In this document: in pieces, positions 25,708 through 36,371 of the stretch
Layout: each line of letters begins with the position of its first letter
Numbering within the stretch: the stretch's first letter is position 1
Assembly (NCBI GenBank): GCA_030429005.1
Contig: JAUIDP010000001.1
Span: forward strand, 62,001-126,000
Source: Gammaproteobacteria bacterium
Lineage (GTDB): Bacteria > Pseudomonadota > Gammaproteobacteria > Steroidobacterales > Woeseiaceae
DNA length: 64,000 bases
Direction: 5' to 3'
Translations under genes and position numbers: made by a program
Notes under the pieces: generated by a model
What the model saw: the letters and a program-made list of their open reading frames with translations, nothing else
Databases searched by the model: none
Told to the model about the DNA's origin: nothing

Positions 25708-28254
25708 ATGCTGGTTAGTCTGTTCTGGCTGCTGTTGTTTTTCGGCGGCGGCATTTTTCTCGCGTATCGCCGGATTGACCTGCGAACTGCAACAGTTGCC
25801 GCCGGCGCGGCCGTTCTCGCCTACACGATCTACACCTTCGCCGGCAACGGCTACTGGCTATGGATGCTGCTGTTGTGGGTTGGCCTCGGCATCATGATTG
25901 TGCCGAACCTCGTCGAACTGCGCCGCGAGAAACTGACCAGGCCACTGCTCAACGTCTATCGCACGATGTTGCCGTCGATGTCCGACACCGAACGCGAGGC
26001 ACTGGAGGCAGGCAACGTCTGGTGGGACGGCGAGCTGTTTTCCGGTATGCCGGACTGGGATCGCCTGATGTCATTCCCCGCTCCCGCGCTGTCCGACGAG
26101 GAGCAGGCGTTCCTGGACGGACCCTGCGAGCAGCTGTGCGAAATGCTGGACGACTGGGATGTCTGTCACAACCGGGCTGACATGCCGAAAGAAGTCTGGG
26201 ACTTCATCATCAAGCACCGATTCTTCGCAATGATCATCCCGAAGGAGTACGGCGGACTGGAGTTTTCCGCCTACGCCAATGCCATGGTCATCACCAAGCT
26301 GGCGAGTCGCAGCCCAACCGCGTCGTCGACGATCGGTGTGCCCAACTCGCTCGGCCCGGCCGAGCTGTTGTTGCACTACGGCAGCGAGGAGCAGAAGAAA
26401 CGCTACCTGCCCGGGCTTGCCGAAGGTACCGAGATCCCCTGTTTTGCGCTGACCTCGCCCGAGGCCGGCTCCGATGCTGCAGCACTGATTGACAGCGGAG
26501 TCGTTTGCAAGGGCCAGTGGGAAGGCGAAGAGATCATCGGCATCCGCCTGAACTGGAACAAACGCTACATCACGCTGGCGCCGGTCGCTACGGTACTCGG
26601 CCTGGCATTCAAGCTCAGCGATCCGGACCACCTGATCGGCGAGCAGGACGACTATGGCATTACCGCAGCGCTGATCCCGACCAACACGCCCGGTGTGACG
26701 GTGGGCAGGCGCCACTATCCGATGTCGATCGCGTTCCAGAACGGACCGACGTCCGGCAAGGACGTATTCGTCCCACTGGACTACATCATCGGCGGCCAGG
26801 AGATGGCAGGCAAAGGCTGGAAAATGCTGGTCGAATTGCTGTCCGTCGGACGGGCGATAACGTTGCCGTCGACGGCGTCCGGCGGTGGCCAGGCTGCTGC
26901 GTACGCAACCGGCGCTTACTCGCGGATTCGCAAGCAGTTCAACACGTCTATCGCGAATTTCGAAGGTGTCGGTGAAGCGCTGACCCGCATCGCCGGCCAC
27001 ACTTATATAATGAATGCAGCCGTCTCGGTCACCGCCGGGGCCATCGACCAGGGTGAGAAGCCTGCCGTGCCGTCGGCGATCCTGAAGTATCACTGCACGG
27101 AACTCGGCCGCAAGGTCGCCAACGACACGATGGACGTGCATGGCGGCAAGGCCATCATGCTGGGGCCCAAGAACTATGTCGGCCGTAACTACATGGCGAC
27201 GCCGATTGCCATCACCGTCGAAGGCGCCAATATTCTCACGCGCAGCCTGATCATCTACGGCCAGGGCGCCGTGCGTTGCCACCCGTTCGTATTGCGCGAA
27301 TTACAGGCGGCCGGCAACGAGGACCTGGAGGAAGGGCTGATCGAGTTCGACGACGCCCTGTTCGGCCATATCGGCTATGCGATCAGCAACCTGGCACGCT
27401 CCTTTTTCCTGGCATTGACGCACGCAAAATTCAGCCAGGTACCTTTGAATACACCGACACGGCGCTATTACCAGAACATCAACCGGTACAGCGCAGCGTT
27501 CGCGCTGGCATCCGACTTCGCGATGCTGACGCTGGGCGGCGGTCTGAAGAAACGCGAGCTTTTGTCTGCACGCCTCGGTGATGTGCTGAGCTCCATGTAC
27601 CTCGCGTCGGCGGTGCTCAAGCATTTCGAGAACCAGGGCCGGCGTGCCACGGACCTGCCGCTGGTCGAGTGGTCGGTACGCACGCTGATGTACCAGGCCC
27701 AGGAGGCCTTGCACTCGTTCCTGCAGAACCTGCCGAATCGCTGGGTCGCTGCGTTTCTTAGAATCTTCCTGTTTCCGCGCGGCCGCACTTACTCCGCGCC
27801 GTCCGACGAGCTCGCACAAAAGGTTGTGACACTGATTACCACCACCGGCGAGGCGCGCGAACGCCTGAGCCAGTTCGCGTATACAAAGATTGAACCGGGC
27901 AACCCGGTCGGCTTGCTGCAGGAAGCGCTGGCGATGTCCGAAAAAGTGGCGCCGCTCGAGAAGCGCCTGCGCCAGGCCTACAAGGAAGGCCTGATCCGGT
28001 CCGAGTACCTCGGCGACCAGATTCCCGAAGCGAAACGCGCGGGTGTCATCGACGATTCAGAGGCAGCGGACCTGGAGCAGTACCACGCCCGCGTCAGGGA
28101 ACTCTTGTCGGTCGACGATTTTGCGCCGGAGGAACTGAGCCGCGCAAGCGCGACTCACGACCCCGGCGACAAGCCTGCCAAACCGGCGAAAAAAGCGGCG
28201 AAAAAGAAAACCGCGGCGCGCAAGAAGACGGCCAGCAAGAACGACGCCGGGTAA
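25708..28254 (+). CDS. fadE: Acyl-CoA dehydrogenase, FadE type, with Lys/Ala-rich tail
   Basis: An 848-residue flavoenzyme for the first step of fatty acid beta-oxidation (E. coli FadE, 814). One or two N-terminal membrane helices (about 1-65) precede the acyl-CoA dehydrogenase domains: IIPKEYGGLEFSAYANA, CFALTSPEAGSDA, KYHCTELGRKVANDTMDVHGGKA, and TVEGANILTRSL. The last 28 residues are Lys/Ala/Pro-rich (AKPAKKAAKKKTAARKKTA), like histone H1 tails and absent from E. coli FadE. I choose the ATG at 25708, with GGGAG ten bases upstream; a TTG lies two codons earlier. Ends 6 bases before the next gene. Confidence 0.93.
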   Translation: MLVSLFWLLLFFGGGIFLAYRRIDLRTATVAAGAAVLAYTIYTFAGNGYWLWMLLLWVGLGIMIVPNLVELRREKLTRPLLNVYRTMLPSMSDTEREALEAGNVWWDGELFSGMPDWDRLMSFPAPALSDEEQAFLDGPCEQLCEMLDDWDVCHNRADMPKEVWDFIIKHRFFAMIIPKEYGGLEFSAYANAMVITKLASRSPTASSTIGVPNSLGPAELLLHYGSEEQKKRYLPGLAEGTEIPCFALTSPEAGSDAAALIDSGVVCKGQWEGEEIIGIRLNWNKRYITLAPVATVLGLAFKLSDPDHLIGEQDDYGITAALIPTNTPGVTVGRRHYPMSIAFQNGPTSGKDVFVPLDYIIGGQEMAGKGWKMLVELLSVGRAITLPSTASGGGQAAAYATGAYSRIRKQFNTSIANFEGVGEALTRIAGHTYIMNAAVSVTAGAIDQGEKPAVPSAILKYHCTELGRKVANDTMDVHGGKAIMLGPKNYVGRNYMATPIAITVEGANILTRSLIIYGQGAVRCHPFVLRELQAAGNEDLEEGLIEFDDALFGHIGYAISNLARSFFLALTHAKFSQVPLNTPTRRYYQNINRYSAAFALASDFAMLTLGGGLKKRELLSARLGDVLSSMYLASAVLKHFENQGRRATDLPLVEWSVRTLMYQAQEALHSFLQNLPNRWVAAFLRIFLFPRGRTYSAPSDELAQKVVTLITTTGEARERLSQFAYTKIEPGNPVGLLQEALAMSEKVAPLEKRLRQAYKEGLIRSEYLGDQIPEAKRAGVIDDSEAADLEQYHARVRELLSVDDFAPEELSRASATHDPGDKPAKPAKKAAKKKTAARKKTASKNDAG

Positions 28255-28260
28255 TCCGCC

Positions 28261-29568
28261 GTGGCGGAGCACCCGGGGCCAATCTATCAACTCAGACTGG
28301 TCGCAAGCCGCGAATCCGCCGAGACCATCGATGCCTGGCTGGGCGCCTTCGTGCGCGAGTCGCTGCGCCAGCCCGGGGTGCTGGACTGTCACAGTTTTCC
28401 GTTCGTCGTCGGCGATGCGGCGCAGCTGGGCCGGGTCTGCCAGTTTTCGCTGGCGTCCGATGCCGCGCTGGACGAGTTTGAGGACCAGGTCGTCGCGACG
28501 GCCGAAGCCGAACTGGCATCCCGGTTCGGCAGCGTTGCAAGTATCAGCAGCCACATCCTGCGCGAGGACCTTGCGTCGGAGTCACCTGCAGGCGTGCCGA
28601 CAAATTGCCTGAACTGCGGCACGCACCTGCGTGGGCAATACTGCGGCCAGTGTGGACAGCGTTCGCGGAGCCGGCTGATCAGCCTGTGGGAACTGATCAG
28701 CGATGCTTTAGGCGACCTGTTCGAGCTGGACTCGCGCCTCTGGCAGACACTGCTGCCGCTGGTGGCAAAGCCCGGCCAGCTGACGCGGGACTACCTGCAA
28801 GGCCGGCGCGCGCGGTTCATGCCACCGTTTCGCATGTACCTGGTCCTGAGTCTCGTGTTCTTTGTCGTCGCCTTTTTCAACCCGCGCGAGGAACTCAGCC
28901 TGTTCTTCGAAGAACCCGGCACCGCACAGGACCCACCACCGGATGTCAGTACGCAGGACGCCGACGGCCAGCCGGTCGAAAAAGACGGTGTGGTCATCTC
29001 GTTGGGCGACTCCGACGACACAGCTGAAGGCGACGACGATGGTGACGAAGGATGCAACCTGGATGCCTCCGACCTGGACGAGTTCCCCGGCTGGCTGGCA
29101 CGCCGCATGACGCCCGAGAGAATTTGCCAGGTCTACGACAAGATCAGTGCCGACGACGGCAAGTCACTGGGCGAAAAAGTCGTCGCCAATGCGCCGACCG
29201 CATTGATCGTGTTGCTTCCGCTGATGGCGCTGGTCCTGAAAGCCCTGTACCCGCTGTCACGGCGCTACTACGTCGAACACCTGCTGTTCCTGGTACACCT
29301 GCATGCCTTCCTGTTCCTGCTGCTGACATTGCAGATCCTGTTCCTGCGCCTTACGGGTCTCATCGCCGTCCCGGAACTTGCTGTGACGCTGATGATGATT
29401 GCATCCGTCATCTATATTCCCGTATACCTGTTCATCGCCATGCGGCGTGTCTACGGACAGAGCCGATTTATGACATTCTTGAAGTATATTGTCCTGTTGT
29501 TTGCCTATATCGCCGGATTCACAACGGTGATGTCACTGACATTTGCGTTGGCCGCATTCTCGATCTAG
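28261..29568 (+). CDS. DUF4286/DUF3667-type membrane protein with zinc ribbon
   Basis: A 435-residue protein. An N-terminal ferredoxin-like DUF4286 part (about 8-105) is followed by a zinc ribbon NCLNCGTHLRGQYCGQCGQR and the DUF3667 segment RLWQTLLPLVAKPGQLTRDYL with FMPPFRMYLVLSLVFFVV, then an acidic loop (about 220-270) and three or four membrane helices. Function unknown in the literature I know. GTG start at 28261, directly after fadE. Confidence 0.75.
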   Translation: MAEHPGPIYQLRLVASRESAETIDAWLGAFVRESLRQPGVLDCHSFPFVVGDAAQLGRVCQFSLASDAALDEFEDQVVATAEAELASRFGSVASISSHILREDLASESPAGVPTNCLNCGTHLRGQYCGQCGQRSRSRLISLWELISDALGDLFELDSRLWQTLLPLVAKPGQLTRDYLQGRRARFMPPFRMYLVLSLVFFVVAFFNPREELSLFFEEPGTAQDPPPDVSTQDADGQPVEKDGVVISLGDSDDTAEGDDDGDEGCNLDASDLDEFPGWLARRMTPERICQVYDKISADDGKSLGEKVVANAPTALIVLLPLMALVLKALYPLSRRYYVEHLLFLVHLHAFLFLLLTLQILFLRLTGLIAVPELAVTLMMIASVIYIPVYLFIAMRRVYGQSRFMTFLKYIVLLFAYIAGFTTVMSLTFALAAFSI

Positions 29569-29592
29569 GTGTGCCAGAAAAGGAGCCAATCC

Positions 29593-30114
29593 ATGACCAG
29601 CAAGTCCCTGCTATTGACACTTTCGGCCGTTTCACTGGCCCTGATATCCGCCTGCGGAGGTTCGGAGCCGGATGCCGCGGATGCCGCTGCCGAGACAGCA
29701 TCCGCGAACGACTCGCCGGCGCAGGCCGCGCCTGCAGCCACGGAACCTGCCGGTCTGCCACGTTCCGAATCGGTGTCGGGCGCCAGCGTATATTTCATAA
29801 CGCCGGCAAACGGGGCCACGGTATCAAACCCGATCGACATCGAATTCGGGATCGACGGCATGGAACTGGTGCCGGCTGGCGTCAACCAGCCCTTCTCGGG
29901 CCATCATCACCTGCTGATCGATACGGAGTTGCCGCCATTCAACCAGCCGATTCCTGCCGATGCCAACCACGTGCACTTTGGCGACGGCAGCTCGTCCACG
30001 CAGATCACGCTGGAGCCCGGGGAGCACAAGTTGCTGCTACTGCTCGGCGACCACCTGCACATTCCGCATGATCCGCCGGTCACATCGGAGACAATCACGA
30101 TTACAGTCGAATAG
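29593..30114 (+). CDS. DUF4399 lipoprotein
   Basis: A 173-residue lipoprotein: lipobox LISAC (C20), an Ala/Glu/Asp-rich linker, and a DUF4399 domain with SVYFITPANGATVSNPIDIE, HHHLLIDT and the closely spaced histidines in HVHFGDGSSS and GDHLHIPHDPP, which suggest metal binding. AGGAG precedes the ATG at 29593. Role unknown. Confidence 0.8.
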   Translation: MTSKSLLLTLSAVSLALISACGGSEPDAADAAAETASANDSPAQAAPAATEPAGLPRSESVSGASVYFITPANGATVSNPIDIEFGIDGMELVPAGVNQPFSGHHHLLIDTELPPFNQPIPADANHVHFGDGSSSTQITLEPGEHKLLLLLGDHLHIPHDPPVTSETITITVE

Positions 30115-30174
30115 AAGGTTGTGACCCGGCGCCGGGACCACTAAAATTGCCGGGCTGGAAAACTTGCCTCAACG

Positions 30175-31659
30175 ATGAAGACATTACGCGAATCCAAACC
30201 CATCGGCATCAGCGGCCTGGCCGCCTATATGCCGCCTTACCGTGTCTGGCTGGAAGACTGGTGCAACTGGACCGGTGACCAGTGGCCAAAAGTCCGCGAG
30301 GTCGTTGGCCGCAGTTTTCGTGTCCGCGGGCCGGAGCAGAGCGTTTATACGATGGCCGCAACGGCTGTCCTGCGACTGATCGACCAGTACGACGTCGATC
30401 CGACGCGCATCAAGTTTCTCGGGCTCGGCACCGAGTCGAGCACTGATAACTCGGCCGGCGCCATCATCGTGAAAGGCATGGTTGACCAGGCGCTCGAAGC
30501 ACGCGGCAAGCCTGCCATCGCCCGCAGTTGTGAAGTGCCCGAGTTCAAGCATGCCTGCCTCGGCGGCGTATACGGTATGAAAGGCGCGATTCGCCACCTG
30601 GCACTGGATGGTGCCGGCGGACAGGCTATCGTCGTATGCGCAGATATCGCCGAATACGCGCGTGGCAGTTCGGGCGAACCAACCCAGGGCGCCGGCGCCG
30701 TTGCCATGCTTCTCGAGGAGGACCCGAAGCTGGCCGTCGTCGACCTGCCGGGCTCAGGTTCTGCCTCCGACTACCGGGTCATGGATTTTCGCAAACCGAT
30801 GCTGCGTTTTTGCGGCCAGGATCGTTCGCAGACTCACCAGGTCCAGGACTTCCCGATCTTCAATGGCAAGTATTCGACCACCTGCTATATCGACGAAACA
30901 CTGCAGGCCCTGAACGACATGTACCGCAAACGCGAACTCGTGCCGATCGAGTACCTGCGCTCGCTGCGAACCGTCTTCATGCACCGGCCGTATCGCCGCA
31001 TGCCGGAAACAGGCTGGGCCGTTGCTTACCTGTTTGCGCTCAGCCAGGGCACCAACGAAGACCGCGCCGAACTCGCGTCATATTGCTACGAGGCCGGCAT
31101 TGATGCCGAGCGCCTGAGAACCGAGATGATGAGCCAGCCAAAAGTGTCGACGCTGGCATCGCCGGAACGCCTGCAATACGAAATATATCCGCTGACGATG
31201 GCCGTGCTGCGCGTATTTCGAACCTCCCGTCACTACCGGCTCGAGGTACTCGACAAGCTGGCGCTCGGCAGCGATACGATGCTCGACCTCGGCAACCTGT
31301 ACACCGCTGCACTACCCGCCTGGCTTGCGGCAGGTTTCGAGCAGGCGCTCGATGAAGACCGGCTGCAACCCGGAGAAGAGGTTTTGACGCTGGGCTACGG
31401 CAGTGGCGACGCAGCCGAAGTGATTCCGTTCTACATAGCGGACGACTGGCGCGACGCAACGGCGGCCATCGGTTTCGGCCGCATAATGGACCGCGCCGTC
31501 GACCTCAGCCACGAACAGTACACGGAACTGCATGAAGGCCGGATTCCCGCCGACCTCGCGTATACGCCACAGGATGAGTTCATCGTCGATCACGTTGGCA
31601 ATGCCGAGGAACGACATTTCAGCGACCTGGGGATCGAGTACTACCGCTACGTTGTCTAG
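30175..31659 (+). CDS. Hydroxymethylglutaryl-CoA synthase
   Basis: A 494-residue thiolase-fold enzyme condensing acetyl-CoA with acetoacetyl-CoA to HMG-CoA, the first committed mevalonate step. The catalytic triad is visible: Glu87 in GLGTESSTDNSAGA, Cys128 in FKHACLGGVYGMKGA, His270 in VFMHRPYRRMPETG. It is longer than the S. aureus enzyme (388) by insertions and a C-terminal extension. It converges on idi across 29 bases, so it is transcribed apart from the rest of the pathway. The family and the presence of all downstream enzymes make the assignment firm. Confidence 0.93.
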   Translation: MKTLRESKPIGISGLAAYMPPYRVWLEDWCNWTGDQWPKVREVVGRSFRVRGPEQSVYTMAATAVLRLIDQYDVDPTRIKFLGLGTESSTDNSAGAIIVKGMVDQALEARGKPAIARSCEVPEFKHACLGGVYGMKGAIRHLALDGAGGQAIVVCADIAEYARGSSGEPTQGAGAVAMLLEEDPKLAVVDLPGSGSASDYRVMDFRKPMLRFCGQDRSQTHQVQDFPIFNGKYSTTCYIDETLQALNDMYRKRELVPIEYLRSLRTVFMHRPYRRMPETGWAVAYLFALSQGTNEDRAELASYCYEAGIDAERLRTEMMSQPKVSTLASPERLQYEIYPLTMAVLRVFRTSRHYRLEVLDKLALGSDTMLDLGNLYTAALPAWLAAGFEQALDEDRLQPGEEVLTLGYGSGDAAEVIPFYIADDWRDATAAIGFGRIMDRAVDLSHEQYTELHEGRIPADLAYTPQDEFIVDHVGNAEERHFSDLGIEYYRYVV

Positions 31660-31688
31660 CCGGGCAACGCGCTATACTCCGGCGCCAC

Positions 31689-32264
31689 TCAGGCCTGCAC
31701 GAACGGCCGCAGCTGGTCCGCATACTCCTGCTGCAGGCACCGCCATTCGAGTTTGAACCACGGCGTAAATTGCTCACCCTGTGCGGCAAGCTCCGCATCG
31801 AGCGCCGCAGCATCGAGGTAACGAATGGCGTCGATTTCGTTGCTGTTCGGTATGACGTTACCCTCGACGCGACCCAGGTATACGTGGCACAACTCGTGCT
31901 CGGCGCCTGTTGATCCAAACGCAGCCTGGTAAGTGAACTTGTAGACGTATTCCAGCGGCGATTCGATATGGAGTTCATCGAGCAGCCGACGCCGGGTCGC
32001 CACCTGCATTGTTTCGCCGCGTCGCGGATGACTGCAACAGGTGTTCGACCAGTAACCCGGCCACAGTCGCTTCGCCTGGCTGCGTTGCTGCAACAACAAT
32101 TCGCCCGCGTCGTTGAACAGAAACACCGAAAATGCGCGGTGCAGCCGCCCCTCGCCATCGTGGCACTCCGCCTTCGAAAGAAAGCCCTGCTCCGTATCGT
32201 CGGCGTCGACGAGTATCAGCTGTTCCGCTTCCGATGAAACGACCTTGTGTGCGTTCGTCAACAC
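31689..32264 (-). CDS. idi: Isopentenyl-diphosphate delta-isomerase, type I
   Basis: A 191-residue Nudix-fold isomerase converting IPP to DMAPP. Active-site Cys is in WSNTCCSHPRRGE and the Glu in GAEHELCHVYLG; HRAFSVFLFN and LLLQQRS are typical. GTG start at 32264, overlapping the end of the HMGR-mevalonate kinase gene by seven bases. Last gene of the four-gene minus-strand operon. Confidence 0.94.
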   Translation of the reverse strand: MLTNAHKVVSSEAEQLILVDADDTEQGFLSKAECHDGEGRLHRAFSVFLFNDAGELLLQQRSQAKRLWPGYWSNTCCSHPRRGETMQVATRRRLLDELHIESPLEYVYKFTYQAAFGSTGAEHELCHVYLGRVEGNVIPNSNEIDAIRYLDAAALDAELAAQGEQFTPWFKLEWRCLQQEYADQLRPFVQA

Positions 32265-34336
32265 GTATCCTCTTCCTGCTCCAGCGACAAGGTATCAAAT
32301 CCTGCAGCGGCCAGTGCGGCAGCCACCTGGCCAATTGTGCCGGGGCACACGGCGACGATGGAACCACCGCCACCGCTGCCGGTCAGCTTCGCACCGGTTG
32401 CGCCGGCCGCACGTGCAATCGCGAGCATGTTTTCAAGCTCGGGTGTCGACACGCCGATGGCATTCAGCAGGCCATGCGCAGTATTCATCAGCATGCCCAG
32501 GCTGGCATAGTCGGCCGCCTGCAGCGCCTCCGCCGCGGCCAGGCTGATTGCATCCATGTTGTCGAAAATGGCCGCGTACTGCTCTGCCTGTACTTCGTAA
32601 CGCGCACGAACACCGGCAACCTGCTCGAGCGTCGAGCCGCTTTGGGAACTGAAGGCGACCAGCAAAGGTGGCGAGTCCGGCAGCTCAAGCTCCTGCAGCT
32701 GAAGTCCGGCGGCATTCAGGAACAGCATCGGCCGCGCATAGGTGGCTATCGTGTTGTCGATGCCGGACGGGTTGCCGTGCGCGATTTTCTCGCACTCGAA
32801 AGCAAGCGTGTTGACCGCGGAATCTGACAGCGCCAGGCCGAAATGACGGTCGAACGCGCGGATCGCGGCAACGGCCATCGCTGCGGACACGCCGAGACCC
32901 ATGCCCGGCGGCAATGTCGACCGGAACTCGATGCCGAGCGACGCATCCGTGATCGCCAGCTCCCGCCTGATCAGTTCCAGCAATTTTTCTGTGAATCCCA
33001 GTCCCGATTGGCCGCCATCCTGTGTGACGACCTTCGCCGTGACAGACCCCGGAATCGGCAGCGCCAGGGCATGTTTGCCGTATACAACCGCGTGCTCGCC
33101 CGCCAGGATGACCTTGCCGGCAGCAGTCCCTTGCGGATTCGCGTGCAAATCCGGTTGCTGGCGCTGCTGCCCACCCGCACTGCGGGCATGCAGGCGCATA
33201 TGCCCTTCCTGGATGCCGTCGGAAGCCAGCGCCCGTACCGCTGCAAAATTCTGCGCAAGACCGACAGCAGCCATCAGTTGGGCAAGTTCGCGCGACGATT
33301 CAGCTGCGACGAGGCGCAAGGCCAGCGCAACCGCCGGGTTGGCACGCAGCGTTCCGCCTACCGTCGCAACCCGCAACGGGATTTCCAGTTTGCCGAGCAA
33401 TGCACCGTCTTCGCCAAGCTGCCAGCGGGCCAGTGGCCGGTAATTTTCACCCGTCGCTGCATAGCCATGGGCACCGGCTTCGAGCGCCCGCCAGTCGTTA
33501 CCAGTCGCAATAGCGACGGCGTCGATTCCGTTCATGATGCCCTTGTTGTGCGTTGCAGCCCGGTAGGGATCCGCACACGCAATATCGCTGGCGATGATCA
33601 TCCTGTCGCGAACTTCCTCGCCGGCAATGCTGCCGGTTGCCAGTGACTCCACCGGGTAACTGACCGTTGCGCGAACGAGCGAGCGATCGGCCAGGTTGGA
33701 AAGAATGCGCAGCGCAACCGTGCCGTTACAGATCGCCGCAATATCCTCTGCCATGGCTTCGCAAATCGTGTTGACGATATTCGCACCCATCGCATTGCCG
33801 GTATCGACAAGAAAATGTACAGCCAGTGCTTTTTCTTCACCCAGTGACAGTTCCCGGCACTCGAGATCGCGGACACCGCCGCCGTAGCCGGCAAGCCGGG
33901 GATGCACTTCGTTGGCCTGCTGCAGAAGCTCGGCCTTGCGCGCTTCCAGGTTCGCGACCGCCTCGTTGATATTTGCAATCGCGGTGACGTGCACCTGCCC
34001 CGCCAGCAGCCATTCGTCGCAATCCGCGGCGAACCCGGCCGGCCTGGCCAGCCGTGCTGCGTTACTCAGCGCAGCCACGACGGACGGTTCCTCGACGACC
34101 ATCGGCACGACGTAGTCACGGTCGTTGACGACGAAATTGGGAGCGATCGCCAGCGGCAGGCCAAACACGCCAATCACGTTCTCGACCATCCGGTCGGCCG
34201 CAGCCAGGCGCAGGACCTGGTGCCCCTGCAGCAATTGCATGGCTTCGGCAGCCGTCAGCCAGTCACCGTCAACCAGCCGCTCCAGACGCGTATCGATATC
34301 GAGGTGTTGCAAGCCACTGATGCGGGAGTTCCTCAT
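32258..34336 (-). CDS. Fused class II HMG-CoA reductase and mevalonate kinase
   Basis: A 692-residue single open frame with two enzymes in series. Residues 1-382 are a class II HMG-CoA reductase: Glu83 in VVEEPSVVAALSNAA, Lys265 in THNKGIMNG, Asp281 in NDWRALEAGAH, His379 in EGHM, matching the Pseudomonas mevalonii catalytic set. A Gln/Ala-rich linker (about 383-405) leads to a GHMP kinase of mevalonate kinase type (406-692): GKVILAGEHAVVYGKHALA, PPGMGLGVSAAMA (Val where GLGSSAA is usual), GNPSGIDNTIATY with Asp527, and LTGSGGGGS. No frameshift or start signal at the joint is visible. It makes mevalonate from HMG-CoA and then phosphorylates it. ATGA overlap with the upstream gene. Confidence 0.93.
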   Translation of the reverse strand: MRNSRISGLQHLDIDTRLERLVDGDWLTAAEAMQLLQGHQVLRLAAADRMVENVIGVFGLPLAIAPNFVVNDRDYVVPMVVEEPSVVAALSNAARLARPAGFAADCDEWLLAGQVHVTAIANINEAVANLEARKAELLQQANEVHPRLAGYGGGVRDLECRELSLGEEKALAVHFLVDTGNAMGANIVNTICEAMAEDIAAICNGTVALRILSNLADRSLVRATVSYPVESLATGSIAGEEVRDRMIIASDIACADPYRAATHNKGIMNGIDAVAIATGNDWRALEAGAHGYAATGENYRPLARWQLGEDGALLGKLEIPLRVATVGGTLRANPAVALALRLVAAESSRELAQLMAAVGLAQNFAAVRALASDGIQEGHMRLHARSAGGQQRQQPDLHANPQGTAAGKVILAGEHAVVYGKHALALPIPGSVTAKVVTQDGGQSGLGFTEKLLELIRRELAITDASLGIEFRSTLPPGMGLGVSAAMAVAAIRAFDRHFGLALSDSAVNTLAFECEKIAHGNPSGIDNTIATYARPMLFLNAAGLQLQELELPDSPPLLVAFSSQSGSTLEQVAGVRARYEVQAEQYAAIFDNMDAISLAAAEALQAADYASLGMLMNTAHGLLNAIGVSTPELENMLAIARAAGATGAKLTGSGGGGSIVAVCPGTIGQVAAALAAAGFDTLSLEQEEDTC

Positions 34337-35300
34337 GCCGAATCGATCTCCACTGTTACACCCACCGGGTCGATGTCCAGCGCCACTGGTTCAAATTCCC
34401 TGCCTGCAGCGACGGCGACGAAGTTGCGTAATGCCTGCTCATCCTCTGCCACCGCGATACCCAGGTCGCCGCCGCCGGCGCCGCACGGTTTGTAAACGAC
34501 CGCCGTCCCTTCTGCCAGCTCCACGAGTTCGGCATGACCGGCAGCGAAGATACCGAGCCCATGCTCTGCATCATATGCTCGCAGGGCCACCGTATATTCC
34601 CTGGCAGCCGACAGTATCGTGTTGGCGTCGTTACCTCGCCATGCGGACACTACGTCCGCGGCGGCGTGGCGCAATCCGCTTGCGGAGCGGCCCGGCGCGC
34701 GCGCCGCCAGTTTCTCGAGTTGCGCCGGCGTACTCGAAGACCTGCCACTCCACAGCAGGGCATGATGCAGGCCTTTCGGCCAGGACAGGCGATGCACAGT
34801 GGACTCCTGCATACGGTATTCGATAACGCCACCAGCGAAGCAGGTGGCTACGTCCGCGCCGCTGCCACGACCCGATTGCAGGCGCCGATGCGCGGCGAGC
34901 GACCGTTGCAGAACGGCGTCCTCGGTACCGGCCAGGGACGACAATACTGCAACCAGGGCAACGGCAGCAGCTGCGCTTGAACCGATGCCGATTTTTCTGT
35001 CGTCACTGCACAAAGGCCGGGTGTCGATCTCGATGTCGAGGGCTGTTGGCCCGGCTGGCAAGTGCTCTTGCCAGGCCGCCGCCAGCAACGGCACCGCCGC
35101 TGCGACGTCGTCTATCGAATCGAAACGCAATGTACCAGCCAGGAAACCCGGCGCACGGATGCGGTGCCCGCCCGAACCGGCCACACTGATCGAAACCCGG
35201 GCCCGGCGATTAACCGCCATGCAGATCGCCGGCGCACCGTCGAGGACGACGTATTCACCAGTGATCATCACCTTGCCGGGCGCGCTCGCCGTTACCGTTG

Positions 35301-35304
<4 letters not shown>
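34333..35304 (-). CDS. Phosphomevalonate kinase (GHMP family)
   Basis: A 323-residue GHMP kinase turning phosphomevalonate into diphosphomevalonate. ASAPGKVMITGEYVVLDGAP, IGIGSSAAAAVALVA and the C-terminal KPCGAGGGDLGIAV match bacterial phosphomevalonate kinases of the S. aureus type. GTG start overlaps the mvaD stop by GTGA, and its own stop overlaps the fusion gene. The kinase order in the pathway, rather than a unique motif, separates it from other GHMP kinases. Confidence 0.88.
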
Positions 35305-36260
<956 letters not shown>

Positions 36261-36292
36261 GCGAACATTCTGACAACTGCGAAGGGACGCGA

Positions 36293-36298
36293 ATTATA
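36293..36298 (-). promoter_or_regulatory. Consensus -10 box before the mevalonate operon
   Basis: Minus strand TATAAT, placing a start site near 36286, about 26 bases before the mvaD ATG. No good -35 is visible (ACCCCT at the proper distance), so an activator may be needed. The 111-base gap is shared with the divergent farnesyl diphosphate synthase gene. Confidence 0.5.
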
Positions 36299-36371
36299 GC
36301 CCAGCGCCCCTGCGCAAGGGGTCCCGATTCGGTGTACGCTACACGGCCCGAAGACGCCAGCGGAGCGACGT

